Below, one piece after another: positions 1 through 7,172 of a stretch of DNA of 44,775 bases. The notes under the pieces are model-generated. The model saw nothing but the letters and a program-made list of their open reading frames with translations, ran no database searches and had not been told where the DNA came from. The translations under genes were made by a program, and so were the position numbers. The stretch lies in NCBI RefSeq assembly GCF_019247635.1, contig NZ_JAFBAR010000105.1:1-44775 (forward strand), read 5' to 3'. Each line of letters starts with the position of its first letter. Positions within the stretch are counted from its first letter, which is position 1. Origin of the DNA: Mycobacterium sp. GTDB lineage: Bacteria > Actinomycetota > Actinomycetes > Mycobacteriales > Mycobacteriaceae.

Positions 1-1
1 C

Positions 2-139
2 TACCTCACCAACCGGGGCTGGCGGGTGTCCAGCCGACCCCGCCGGGACTACTTCGCCGACTATGGGCGCGCCTTCCCCGACGACGACCCGGCAACCCCG
101 CTGCGCAACATCGTCACCGTCAGCGCAGTACTGGCATAG
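2..139 (+). CDS. SAM-dependent methyltransferase, C-terminal fragment (cut by window edge)
   Basis: The first bases read in one open frame for 45 residues (beginning [10 protein letters not shown], ending VTVSAVLA) to a TAG at 137-139. The glycine-tryptophan turn 'NRGW' followed by a short acidic loop and a final beta strand ending in '-VSA-' matches the C-terminus of the three full methyltransferases in this window ('GW' near the end, then '-VSAVRA' or '-VSGTLAED'). It lies 11 bp upstream of the next member on the same strand, so the two are tandem paralogues and probably co-transcribed. The family is the mycobacterial LCM-like class I methyltransferase; substrates are unknown. The catalytic part lies outside the window. 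Confidence 0.8.
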   Translation, partial: YLTNRGWRVSSRPRRDYFADYGRAFPDDDPATPLRNIVTVSAVLA

Positions 140-150
140 GAGACCAACCC

Positions 151-1104
151 ATGACATCCGAGACATCCGAGACATCCGAGACATCCGGCACGCCCGACAC
201 CTCCCGGCATGACGGCGACAGTTGGGACCTTGCCTCCAGCGTGGGAGCCACCGCCACCGCGGTGGCCGCGCGGCGTGCCCTGGCATCCAAGGGACCGAAC
301 CCCCTGATCGACGACCCGTTCGCCGAGCCGCTGGTGAATGCCGTCGGCGTCGACGCCTTCATCCGGATGATGAACGGCGAAATCGAACTCGACGACGACG
401 ATCCCGCGTTCACGCCGCAACGGCTCAGCGAAGGGATGGCGGTGCGCACCCGGTTCTTCGACTCCTTCTTCATCGGGGCCGCCGACGCCGGCGTGCGCCA
501 GGCCGTCATCCTGGCCTCCGGGCTGGACACGCGCGCGTATCGGCTGCAATGGCCCGCCGGCGCCGTGGTCTACGAGATCGACCAGCCACGGGTGATCGAG
601 TTCAAGACCACGACGATGGCCGGCCTTGGCGCAACCCCCACCGCGGACCGGCGGCCGGTGGCCATCGACCTTCGTGACGACTGGCCGGCGGCGTTGCGCG
701 ACAACGGATTTGACTCAAGCCAGCCGACGGCCTGGATCGCTGAGGGGCTGCTGGGCTATCTCCCGCCCGAAGCCCAGGACCGGTTATTCGACCACATCAC
801 CGCGCTGTCCGCCCGCGACAGCCGGTTCGCCACCGGCTATATCGCCGACATCCGCGAGCGCGTCGCCAACCGCGGTCGCGAAATCAGCGAGCGGTGGCGC
901 CGCCTCGGCCTCAACCTCAATTGGGCCGAGTTGATCTACGCCGATCAACGCAACGACGTGGTGGAGTACCTTGCGGCCCAGGGTTGGCAAACGCGCGTGC
1001 GCAGCACACGAGAGCTGTACGCCCACAACGGTTTCGAGTTTCCCGAGGAGTCGTCGATGGCTGCCTTCGGCGACATCAGATACGTTTCCGCGGTACGCGC
1101 TTAA
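151..1104 (+). CDS. Class I SAM-dependent methyltransferase (LCM-like family)
   Basis: This 317-residue protein is of the leucine-carboxymethyltransferase-like family that is greatly expanded in mycobacteria. Visible family marks are the N-terminal '[10 protein letters not shown]', the 'DPFAEPLV' segment, the SAM-binding '[12 protein letters not shown]', the acidic strand end 'VYEIDQP', and '[16 protein letters not shown]'. The start at 151 has AGGAG 8 nt upstream. The first residues ([12 protein letters not shown]) are encoded by about four copies of a 9-bp repeat and look like a disordered tail. It follows a paralogue by 11 bp and converges on a GNAT gene across a hairpin at 1110-1140. Its methyl acceptor is not known; neighbouring genes give no firm clue. 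Confidence 0.9.
   Translation: MTSETSETSETSGTPDTSRHDGDSWDLASSVGATATAVAARRALASKGPNPLIDDPFAEPLVNAVGVDAFIRMMNGEIELDDDDPAFTPQRLSEGMAVRTRFFDSFFIGAADAGVRQAVILASGLDTRAYRLQWPAGAVVYEIDQPRVIEFKTTTMAGLGATPTADRRPVAIDLRDDWPAALRDNGFDSSQPTAWIAEGLLGYLPPEAQDRLFDHITALSARDSRFATGYIADIRERVANRGREISERWRRLGLNLNWAELIYADQRNDVVEYLAAQGWQTRVRSTRELYAHNGFEFPEESSMAAFGDIRYVSAVRA
154..189 (+). repeat. 9-bp tandem repeat inside a methyltransferase start
   Basis: The unit ACATCCGAG is repeated three times without mismatch (154-180), followed by a fourth copy ending GGC. It keeps the reading frame and encodes the Thr-Ser-Glu repeat at the N-terminus of the methyltransferase. Such in-frame repeats change length easily between strains. 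Confidence 0.85.
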
Positions 1105-1109
1105 GCGCA

Positions 1110-1140
1110 CTCTGTGGGCGGTGAGTCGCCGGGCACAGAG
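1110..1140. terminator. Hairpin between convergent genes
   Basis: CTCTGTG (1110-1116) pairs with CACAGAG (1134-1140), with an inner GGCG/CGCC stem. It lies in the 44-bp gap between the methyltransferase (+) and the GNAT gene (-), where a two-way terminator is expected. There is no long T run, as is usual in mycobacteria. Confidence 0.55.
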
Positions 1141-1148
1141 ATAGGCGT

Positions 1149-1835
1149 TTACCAGGACGTTTGAGGGCGCCTAGGCGGGTCGGCGGCCGGGGTCCGCACG
1201 ACCATCGGCACGGCCGGAAAGCTGTAGGCCATCTCCGAGCGCGACTTGCGCAGCGCGGCAGTGCCGTAACCCTTCCTGCGGTGTTCGGGGTGTATCCAGA
1301 TCCGCACGTCGACCTCGCCGTTCACCAACTCACCGAACACCATGCCGACCTTTTCGCCCGAATCGACGGCGACAAACCAGGCCGCCTCTTCGTCGTCGAG
1401 GCGTTTGAGCGCCGCGCTGATCTCGTCGTCGAGGTCCCCGGACGGCCGGCCGGATCCGTCGCCCGCGGCACCCATTTCCTGGGTTCGGGTGGCGAAGATG
1501 TCACGATCCTCGTCTGCGACGAAGGCCCGTAGCACCAGGCTCTCTCCCGAGCTCGCCGGGCGATCCTGCAATGTGAAGGTCAGCTGCTTGTTCAGGTCCT
1601 CCAGTTCGGCGAGGATCTTCCTCCGCGAATCGATGGTGAGCCGGTCGAACGACATGCCCATCACCGCTTCGGCCGCCAGCTGCGACGTGTCGAGCAGCTT
1701 GCCAATCGCCTCGACCGCGGCCGCCTTGTTCTCGGACTCCACCACGACGTCAGCCACCTCGTGCCGGCGTTCGAGCGCCTTGTACAACGCATCCGCGATC
1801 TCACGGCGGGCGGCGGTCTGGTCGTGGTCAGCCAT
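1149..1835 (-). CDS. GNAT-family acetyltransferase with GyrA-like N-terminal region
   Basis: This 228-residue protein has two parts. Residues about 120-228 form a GNAT domain with 'VRIWIHPEHRRKGYGTAALR', the acetyl-CoA pyrophosphate-binding loop (R/Q-x-x-G-x-G/A). Residues about 20-92 ('LDTSQLAAEAVMGM..DRLT....KILAELEDLNKQL') resemble the helical coiled-coil segment of GyrA/ParC ('AQAILDMQLRRL...E..KI..E'), judged by eye. It corresponds to Rv0730 by position. The ATG at 1835 has a -10-like TACGCT ending 6 nt upstream, so it is probably leaderless. The acyl acceptor is unknown. xylB lies 42 bp upstream on the same strand, so read-through is possible. Confidence 0.8.
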   Translation of the reverse strand: MADHDQTAARREIADALYKALERRHEVADVVVESENKAAAVEAIGKLLDTSQLAAEAVMGMSFDRLTIDSRRKILAELEDLNKQLTFTLQDRPASSGESLVLRAFVADEDRDIFATRTQEMGAAGDGSGRPSGDLDDEISAALKRLDDEEAAWFVAVDSGEKVGMVFGELVNGEVDVRIWIHPEHRRKGYGTAALRKSRSEMAYSFPAVPMVVRTPAADPPRRPQTSW

Positions 1836-1841
1836 TGGCTA

Positions 1842-1847
1842 AGCGTA
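1842..1847 (-). promoter_or_regulatory. -10 element of a leaderless promoter, GNAT gene
   Basis: TACGCT on the minus strand fits the mycobacterial TANNNT -10 consensus. A 6-nt spacer then leads directly to the ATG at 1835, placing the transcription start at the start codon. No Shine-Dalgarno sequence is seen. Confidence 0.55.
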
Positions 1848-1877
1848 GAACGCACACCGTCGCTCGGCGACACTCGG

Positions 1878-3236
1878 TCAGGCCAGCCTCGACCCACTCA
1901 GATGCAGGAATCGGCGGTAGCGGTCCAGGGTCGGACGCACCCAGTCGGGCCGGGGTTCCACGACCTTCTCGGTCGACGCCCAGCGGGCGGCGTCGGCGAT
2001 CGAGGATTCCAGGCCGACGGCCATGCGCCCCAGGAACGCGGCTCCCAGCGCGGCGCCCTCGGCCACCGCGGAGACCTCGACCGGCCGGTCGGTGGTGTCG
2101 GCGATCGCCTGCATCCAGGAGCGGTCGCGGGTGCCTCCCCCCGCCGCGACGATGCGGGCTACCGGCGCGGCACTCAACTCGATCAGGTGGCGGACCACGA
2201 ACGCCGACGACTCGTAGGCGGCGCGCCGCAGCGAAGCGGCGTCGTGGGTGAGGTCCAAACCGTCCAGCGCGGCGCGGCGGTCGGGGTCGTGGAACGGCGT
2301 GCGTTCGCCACGGACGTAGGGCAACCACACTGGCACCCGCCCCGGATCGACCGCCCCGAGATCTCCAGCGGGACTACCCGGTCCCAGCAGTCGATCCACC
2401 CAGCCGAGAAACAACCCGCCCGCGTTGCTGGCCCCGCCGATCAGGCTCTTGCCCGCCTTGGTGTGCGGGATGGTCCACAGGCCGGGCACCTGCCGAACCT
2501 CGGGGATGGTGATCCACACGATCAGGGTGGTGCCGCACAGCACCAACACGTCGCCGTCCCGGTCTGCACCGGCCACGAACTGCTCACACAGGGCGTCGAT
2601 GGCGCCGGTGGCCAGGACCGCACTGGTGCGCTCCACCTGTCCGGCCGCCACTCCGAACGACTCCACCCCAGGCATCTGGTCGACCGTCACGCCACAATCG
2701 GCACACGCCTGCGGGTTCCAGCCGGTCCCGTCGAACAACGGAAAGCTGGTGATCGCGGTGGCGGAATCAATCACCGCCGCACCAGCCAACGCGTAGTTGG
2801 CCACCGCCGGCGCCGGCCAGTAACCCGCCGCGTCCGGGGCGTGCGCGGCCGTCCAGCGCAGGAACTCGGCGGCCTCACCCACCGCGGGCAGCGGCACCTC
2901 CGCGGCGTTCGCGACTTGGCCGCGGCTGTCGCCGTACAACAGCCCGGGTGAGACGGGCCGGCCCGTCGCGTCGACGGCGGTCATCGACGGGACCATCGCC
3001 GAAACCGCGACCGCCTTGGCGTCGGTGCCGGCGAGTTGGTCCAGGGCCGCCGCCGGCGCGCGCCGCCACACCTCGTCGGCGTCGTGCTCGAGATGGTCGG
3101 GAGTGGGGACCCGAAGTTGGTGCGGTATCCGGACCCGCGCCGTCACGTTCCCGTCGCCGTCGGCGGCGACCGCTTTGATCGCGGTGCTACCGATATCGAT
3201 CCCGATAGTGACGTCCTGGACGTCTTTGCGTGACAC
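1878..3236 (-). CDS. xylB: FGGY-family carbohydrate kinase (xylulokinase-like)
   Basis: The 452-residue protein starts at the GTG at 3236 (VSRKDVQDVTIGIDIGS); the open frame runs further upstream, but that part lies antisense over serA2. 'GIDIGSTAIKAV' near residue 12 is the FGGY phosphate-binding motif. 'LCGTT' and the C-terminal 'AAGGGTRDRSWMQAIAD' and 'EGAALGAAFLG' are FGGY_C marks. FGGY kinases phosphorylate pentoses, pentuloses, tetritols or glycerol; the true sugar is unknown although M. tuberculosis Rv0729 is called xylB. It is divergent from serA2 and fucA, which suggests a joint pathway: oxidation, phosphorylation, aldol cleavage. Confidence 0.85.
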   Translation of the reverse strand: MSRKDVQDVTIGIDIGSTAIKAVAADGDGNVTARVRIPHQLRVPTPDHLEHDADEVWRRAPAAALDQLAGTDAKAVAVSAMVPSMTAVDATGRPVSPGLLYGDSRGQVANAAEVPLPAVGEAAEFLRWTAAHAPDAAGYWPAPAVANYALAGAAVIDSATAITSFPLFDGTGWNPQACADCGVTVDQMPGVESFGVAAGQVERTSAVLATGAIDALCEQFVAGADRDGDVLVLCGTTLIVWITIPEVRQVPGLWTIPHTKAGKSLIGGASNAGGLFLGWVDRLLGPGSPAGDLGAVDPGRVPVWLPYVRGERTPFHDPDRRAALDGLDLTHDAASLRRAAYESSAFVVRHLIELSAAPVARIVAAGGGTRDRSWMQAIADTTDRPVEVSAVAEGAALGAAFLGRMAVGLESSIADAARWASTEKVVEPRPDWVRPTLDRYRRFLHLSGSRLA

Positions 3237-3243
3237 GGGCGCC

Positions 3244-3249
3244 ACCGTA
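3244..3249 (-). promoter_or_regulatory. -10 element of a leaderless promoter, xylB
   Basis: TACGGT on the minus strand ends 7 nt before the xylB GTG. No Shine-Dalgarno sequence is present. The spacing supports start selection at 3236 and a leaderless transcript. The element lies within the roughly 30-bp gap to the divergent serA2. Confidence 0.5.
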
Positions 3250-3266
3250 CGCCAGCATTGGCAATC

Positions 3267-4244
3267 GTGACGTCCCGACCACGAGCCCTGGTGACCGCCC
3301 CTTTGCGGGGTCCGGGGTTCGCCAAACTCCGCCAGCTGGCCGAGGTGGTGTACGACCCCTGGATCGATGCGACCCCGCTGCGGATCTACAGCGCCGAGCA
3401 CCTCGCCGAGCGCATCACCGCCGAGTCCGCCGACGTCGTCGTGGTGGAGTCCGACTCGGTCGGGGGCCCCGTTTTCCAGCTGGATCTGCGTGCGATCGCC
3501 TCGACCCGTGGGGATCCCAACAACGTCGACATCGACGGTGCCACCGCAGCCGGCATTCCGGTGCTCAACACCCCGGCCCGCAACGCCGACGCCGTCGCCG
3601 AGATGGCCGTCGCCCTGCTGTTCGCGGCCACCCGCCACCTGCTGACCGCCGACGCGGATGTGCGTTCCGGCAACATGTTTCGCGACGGCATCATCCCTTA
3701 CCAGCGGTTCCGCGGCTGGGAGATGGCGGGCTTGACCGCTGGCTTGGTGGGGCTGGGCGCCGTCGGCCGCGCGCTGCGCTGGCGGCTGACCGGGTTGGGC
3801 CTGCGGGTCATCGCCTTTGATCCGTACCACGACGAAGCACTGCACAGTCTCGACGAGCTGCTGGCCGAGGCCGACGTCGTCTCGGTGCATGCGCCGGTTA
3901 CCGACGAGACCGTCGGCATGATCGGCACACGGCAGTTCGCGGCCATGCGCGACGGCGTCGTCTTCCTCAACACCGCGCGGGCCCAACTGCACGACACCGA
4001 CGCGCTCGTCGACGCGCTGAACTGTGGCAAGGTCGCCGCCGCCGGTCTGGACCACTTCGCCGGCGAATGGCTGCCCGTCGATCACCCGCTGGTGCGCATG
4101 CCCAACGTCGTGCTGACCCCGCACATCGGCGGGGCGACGTGGAACACCGAAGCCCGGCAGGCGCAGATGGTCGCCGACGATCTCGAGGCGCTGCTCTCCG
4201 GCCGGGTGCCCGCGAATATCGTCAACCCGGAGGTGCTGGGCTAA
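3267..4244 (+). CDS. serA2: D-2-hydroxyacid dehydrogenase (phosphoglycerate dehydrogenase-like)
   Basis: NAD-dependent D-2-hydroxyacid dehydrogenase of about 325 residues (VTSRPRALVTAP). The Rossmann motif 'GLVGLGAVGRALRW' is at about residue 160. The catalytic triad is visible as Arg in 'NTARAQL' (about 238), Glu in 'FAGEW' (about 267) and His in 'TPHIGGATW' (about 286). It lacks the C-terminal ACT domain of biosynthetic SerA, so it is unlikely to be the main serine enzyme. A TTG at 3258 would add three residues. It overlaps fucA by one base (TAATG) and is divergent from xylB. The set suggests catabolism of a sugar acid or deoxysugar; the substrate is inferred only. Confidence 0.85.
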   Translation: MTSRPRALVTAPLRGPGFAKLRQLAEVVYDPWIDATPLRIYSAEHLAERITAESADVVVVESDSVGGPVFQLDLRAIASTRGDPNNVDIDGATAAGIPVLNTPARNADAVAEMAVALLFAATRHLLTADADVRSGNMFRDGIIPYQRFRGWEMAGLTAGLVGLGAVGRALRWRLTGLGLRVIAFDPYHDEALHSLDELLAEADVVSVHAPVTDETVGMIGTRQFAAMRDGVVFLNTARAQLHDTDALVDALNCGKVAAAGLDHFAGEWLPVDHPLVRMPNVVLTPHIGGATWNTEARQAQMVADDLEALLSGRVPANIVNPEVLG

Positions 4245-4900
4245 TGAAGTTTGTTGACGAACCGGAGGCCGCGGTACTGGCGGCTGCCAAGGACATGTTG
4301 CGCCGCGGCCTGGTGGAAGGAACGGCGGGCAACATCTCGGCAAGGCGCGCCGACGGCAACGTCGTCATCACGCCGTCATCGGTCGATTACGCCGACATGG
4401 TGCTTGAGGACCTGGTGCTTGTCGATGCGGAAGGTGTTGTGCTGCAAGCCAAAGAGGGCCGGATGCCGTCGACGGAGATGAAGTTGCACCTCGCGTGCTA
4501 TCAGGCGTTCGACGACATCGGCGCCGTCATCCATAGCCATCCGGTGTGGGCGACCATGTTCGCCATCGCGCACCAGTCGATTCCGGCGTGCATCGACGAA
4601 TTCGCCGTCTACTGCGGAGGGGATGTGCGCTGTGCCGAGTACGCCGCCTCCGGCACTCCGGACGTCGGCATCAATGCGGTCAAGGCCCTGGAAGGTCGCG
4701 GCGCCGCGTTGGTCGCCAATCACGGTTTGGTGGCGGTGGGACCGCGACCCGACAAGGTGCTGCATATCACCGCACTGGTCGAGCGCACCGCGCAAATTGT
4801 CTGGGGGGCAAGGGCTCTCGGCGGGCCGGTGCCGATTCCCGAAGAAGTGAATCGCAACTTCGCCGGTGTCTACAGCTATCTGCGCGCCAATCCGATGTGA
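4244..4900 (+). CDS. fucA: Class II aldolase (L-fuculose-phosphate aldolase-like)
   Basis: The 218-residue protein has the full class II aldolase zinc site: 'HSHP' gives His97 and His99, 'ANHGLVAVG' gives His160, and Glu78 in 'MPSTEMKLH' is the likely catalytic acid. Residues about 20-50 ('GTAGNISARR', 'TPSSVDY') hold the phosphate-binding loops. The family cleaves sugar 1-phosphates to dihydroxyacetone phosphate and an aldehyde. The ATG overlaps the serA2 stop by one base and has GGAGG at 4229-4233, so the two are translationally coupled. An open frame extends further upstream but lies within serA2. The natural substrate is not shown. Confidence 0.9.
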   Translation: MKFVDEPEAAVLAAAKDMLRRGLVEGTAGNISARRADGNVVITPSSVDYADMVLEDLVLVDAEGVVLQAKEGRMPSTEMKLHLACYQAFDDIGAVIHSHPVWATMFAIAHQSIPACIDEFAVYCGGDVRCAEYAASGTPDVGINAVKALEGRGAALVANHGLVAVGPRPDKVLHITALVERTAQIVWGARALGGPVPIPEEVNRNFAGVYSYLRANPM

Positions 4901-4915
4901 CCTCGACCTCCTTGC

Positions 4916-4977
4916 GCCGACTGTGAACTACGCGACGCAACACGCCGTGGAAGCGTCGTGTAGTTCACACTCGCGGC
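4916..4977. repeat. 62-bp palindromic repeat, copy A
   Basis: TGTGAACTA (4922-4930) pairs with TAGTTCACA (4961-4969), with an inner CGACGC/GCGTCG stem around ACACGCCGTGG. It shares layout and core with copies B (6036-6097) and C (7000-7061), but its outer arm differs by compensating changes. It sits downstream of fucA, where it could end transcription. Confidence 0.85.
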
Positions 4978-4996
4978 CTTACTTGAGGAGGGCAGT

Positions 4997-6031
4997 ATGC
5001 GACGGTACCAAGTAGTTCAGTGGTCCACCGGCAACATCGGTAGGCGAGCGCTCGGCATTCTGCTCGACCGCGACGACTTCGACGTCGTGGGCGTGCACGC
5101 CTATGGCTCGGACAAGGTGGGGTCCGATGCGGGCGTGCTAGCGGGCCGAAACCCGGTCGGAGTTGCCGCGACGGGCGATGTCGATGCGCTGATCCATCTT
5201 CGACCGGACTGCGTGAACTACATGCCTCGCGTCATCGACTACGAATTGGTGGGCAGGTTGCTGCGCAGCGGCATCAACGTCGTCACGACCGGGGACTTCC
5301 TGACCGGCAGCCATCACCCGGTCGAGCGCGCGAAGCTGCACGAGGCCGCCCGAGCGGGCGGGGCGACCTTCCTGGGAACCGGGTTCGAGCCGGGCTTCAT
5401 CAACGTCGTCGCCGGCTTCTTGACCGGCGCGTGCCGACAGGTGCGCAACGTTAAACTCGTCGAAACATTGGACTGCACAACCTATCCCGTGCGAGATGCG
5501 TGGACGGTGCTTGGGTTCGGCAAGCCGCCGCGTGAACGGGTGACGGTGATTGACCCGGCGACCCAACGCTTCGGCCTCGGCTACTTCGAGACGCTCGACA
5601 TGATTGCCGAAATGCTGAGCGTCGAGCTCGACTCTACGGACGCCTTTGTCGAGCACGCGGTGCTGACCCGGGATCTGAGCCTGGGCTGGGCGGACTTCGC
5701 CGCGGGGACCGTCGGGGGCCAGCGCCGGTCCTATCGGGGTCACCGCAACGGACATCCGCTGATCGAGCTGGCGATCTGCTGGACGATGAGCGATGACGCG
5801 CTGGACCCGCAATGGGACGACCCGGAAGGTTTCAACATCACCATCGACGGCGAACCGCGGGTGGACGCGCTGATCCGGTTCGGCGAACCGGGGCAGGACG
5901 TCATGACCGTGTTGATGGACAGCACCGCCGTCGCCGCGGTCAACGCTATCCCGTTTGTCTGCGACGCGGGGCCGGGCGTCATCACCCCGACTGATCTGCC
6001 CGTCGTCGGATCCCGAGGCGCTGTGGGTTAG
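4997..6031 (+). CDS. NAD(P)H-dependent amine dehydrogenase / dihydrodipicolinate reductase-like protein
   Basis: This 344-residue protein begins 'RYQVVQWSTGNIGRRALG', the GxxGxxG-type nucleotide-binding loop of the DapB-like fold seen in 2,4-diaminopentanoate dehydrogenases and many mycobacterial relatives. 'VGVHAYGSDKVGSDAG' is the second strand region, and 'GTGFEPGFIN' is typical of the subfamily. The ATG has a strong GAGGAGGG just upstream. It is flanked by palindrome copies A and B and converges with the DUF559 gene. Substrate unknown; the name rests on the family only. Confidence 0.8.
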   Translation: MRRYQVVQWSTGNIGRRALGILLDRDDFDVVGVHAYGSDKVGSDAGVLAGRNPVGVAATGDVDALIHLRPDCVNYMPRVIDYELVGRLLRSGINVVTTGDFLTGSHHPVERAKLHEAARAGGATFLGTGFEPGFINVVAGFLTGACRQVRNVKLVETLDCTTYPVRDAWTVLGFGKPPRERVTVIDPATQRFGLGYFETLDMIAEMLSVELDSTDAFVEHAVLTRDLSLGWADFAAGTVGGQRRSYRGHRNGHPLIELAICWTMSDDALDPQWDDPEGFNITIDGEPRVDALIRFGEPGQDVMTVLMDSTAVAAVNAIPFVCDAGPGVITPTDLPVVGSRGAVG

Positions 6032-6035
6032 CCAC

Positions 6036-6097
6036 GCCGACTGTGAATTTCATGACGCGACACGCCGTGGACGCGTCGTGGGATTCACACTCAGCGG
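6036..6097. repeat. 62-bp palindromic repeat, copy B
   Basis: Begins GCCGACTGTGAATTT and ends GGATTCACACTCAGCGG, with the shared core GACGCGACACGCCGTGGACGC. It lies between the convergent reductase and DUF559 genes and overlaps the stop codon of the latter (6091-6093). It could act as a two-way terminator. It has the same orientation as copy C on the other side of the DUF559 gene. Confidence 0.9.
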
Positions 6098-6966
6098 CCG
6101 GAGACCCACCCCGCGGCCTGCATTGCGGCGAGGACACGGGCGATGAACGTGCCCTGTCGGAATCGCAGGAGTTCGGCACACACCCTGATGATCGTCCACC
6201 CCAGAACGAGTAATGCGTTGTGCCGGTCGATATCCCGCCCACGCTGCGCGGGGTCCGTCCAGTGTTGCGGTCCGTCGTACTCGATGCCGACGCGCAATTC
6301 CTCGTAACCCATATCGACGCGGGCAACGAAGTCGCCGTACTCGTCGAACACTTCGATCTGGGTTTGCGGTTTCGGCAGGCCCGCGTCGATCAACACCAAT
6401 CGGGTTCGCGTCTCCTGCGGGGATTCCGCACCACCGTCGACAAGCGGCAAGATCCGTTGCAGCCGAAGCAGGCCGCGCACGCCCGGATGGTCGGCGATGA
6501 TCGCCTCGACATCGGCGAGCTTGACATCGGTCGCGTTCGTCAGGGCATCGAGCCGCTGAACCGCCTGCAGTCGTGTGGTTGTTCGTCTGCCGATATCGAA
6601 AGCGGTGCGAGCTGGGGTCGTTACCGCGATCCCGTCGATTGCGAGGATCTCGTGTGGCCCCAATTCGTCGGTATGTACGACGATTCCCGACGGCGGCCGT
6701 CGATTGTCGTGCGCCAACTCGGCGTCGAGGGAGGGACTTACCCACTTCGCGCCAAGGAGGGCCGCCGCGGAATTGCCGGCGACAACCGCGCGCCGCCGCG
6801 ACCACAGCCATGCCGCATGTGCGCGCTGCCTCGCCGTCAGCTCGATGCCCCCCGGTGCGTAAACGCCCGGGTAGACCGGCTCGTAGCTGGCACGCATCGC
6901 CCGCTCAGGAAGGGCCCTCGCTGCCAGCGCTTCTGAGCCCAGGAAGGGCCAAAGGTGTTCGTTCAT
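6091..6966 (-). CDS. DUF559 (Vsr-like) nuclease-fold protein with AbiEi-like N-terminus
   Basis: The 291-residue protein has an N-terminal region ('YEPVYPGVYAPGG....ARQRAHAAWL', 'VVAGNSAAALLG') like the AbiEi / winged-helix part of mycobacterial DUF559 proteins. The C-terminal part, about 190-285 ('VARVDMGY', 'GIEYDGPQHW', 'RDIDRHNALLVLGWTIIRV'), has the D...ExD pattern of the Vsr / PD-(D/E)XK fold. It may cut or nick DNA; no target is known. The frame is open further upstream, but that part encodes the palindrome and a G-rich tract, so the ATG at 6966 is preferred. The gene is bracketed by direct copies of a 62-bp palindrome. Confidence 0.75.
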   Translation of the reverse strand: MNEHLWPFLGSEALAARALPERAMRASYEPVYPGVYAPGGIELTARQRAHAAWLWSRRRAVVAGNSAAALLGAKWVSPSLDAELAHDNRRPPSGIVVHTDELGPHEILAIDGIAVTTPARTAFDIGRRTTTRLQAVQRLDALTNATDVKLADVEAIIADHPGVRGLLRLQRILPLVDGGAESPQETRTRLVLIDAGLPKPQTQIEVFDEYGDFVARVDMGYEELRVGIEYDGPQHWTDPAQRGRDIDRHNALLVLGWTIIRVCAELLRFRQGTFIARVLAAMQAAGWVSGR

Positions 6967-6999
6967 GGGCGAATGCTGGCACCACCCACCGACAGTCTC

Positions 7000-7061
7000 G
7001 CCGACTGTGAATTCAGCGACGCGACACGCCGATGACGCGTCGTGGGATTCACACTCGGCGG
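7000..7061. repeat. 62-bp palindromic repeat, copy C
   Basis: GCCGACTGTGAATT pairs with GGATTCACACTCGGC, the most complete arm of the three copies (one mismatch across about 13 bp). The core is GCGACGCGACACGCC. It sits upstream of the DUF559 start in direct orientation to copy B, so the pair encloses the whole nuclease gene. Confidence 0.9.
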
Positions 7062-7166
7062 GGGGCGGGCGCTGGGGCCGGCGGGGGGCGGGCACTCGGC
7101 GGGGGGCAGGCGCTGGGGCCGGCGGGGGGCGCTGGGCGGGGGGCCGGCGCTGGGGCTCGGCGGGGG
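7055..7166 (+). repeat. G-rich imperfect tandem repeat (possible G-quadruplex)
   Basis: Roughly 110 bp built from imperfect units of CGGCGGGGGGCGGGC and GCTGGGG, with at least eight runs of four or more G on the plus strand. It fills the space between palindrome copy C and the stop of the zinc dehydrogenase. No gene is expected here. Confidence 0.8.
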
Positions 7167-7172
7167 GGCTGG

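Noticed and set aside
3237..4343. Long minus-strand open frame extending xylB to 821 codons
   Set aside because: The extra part is antisense to serA2 and fucA and low in protein-like character; the FGGY fold starts at 3236.
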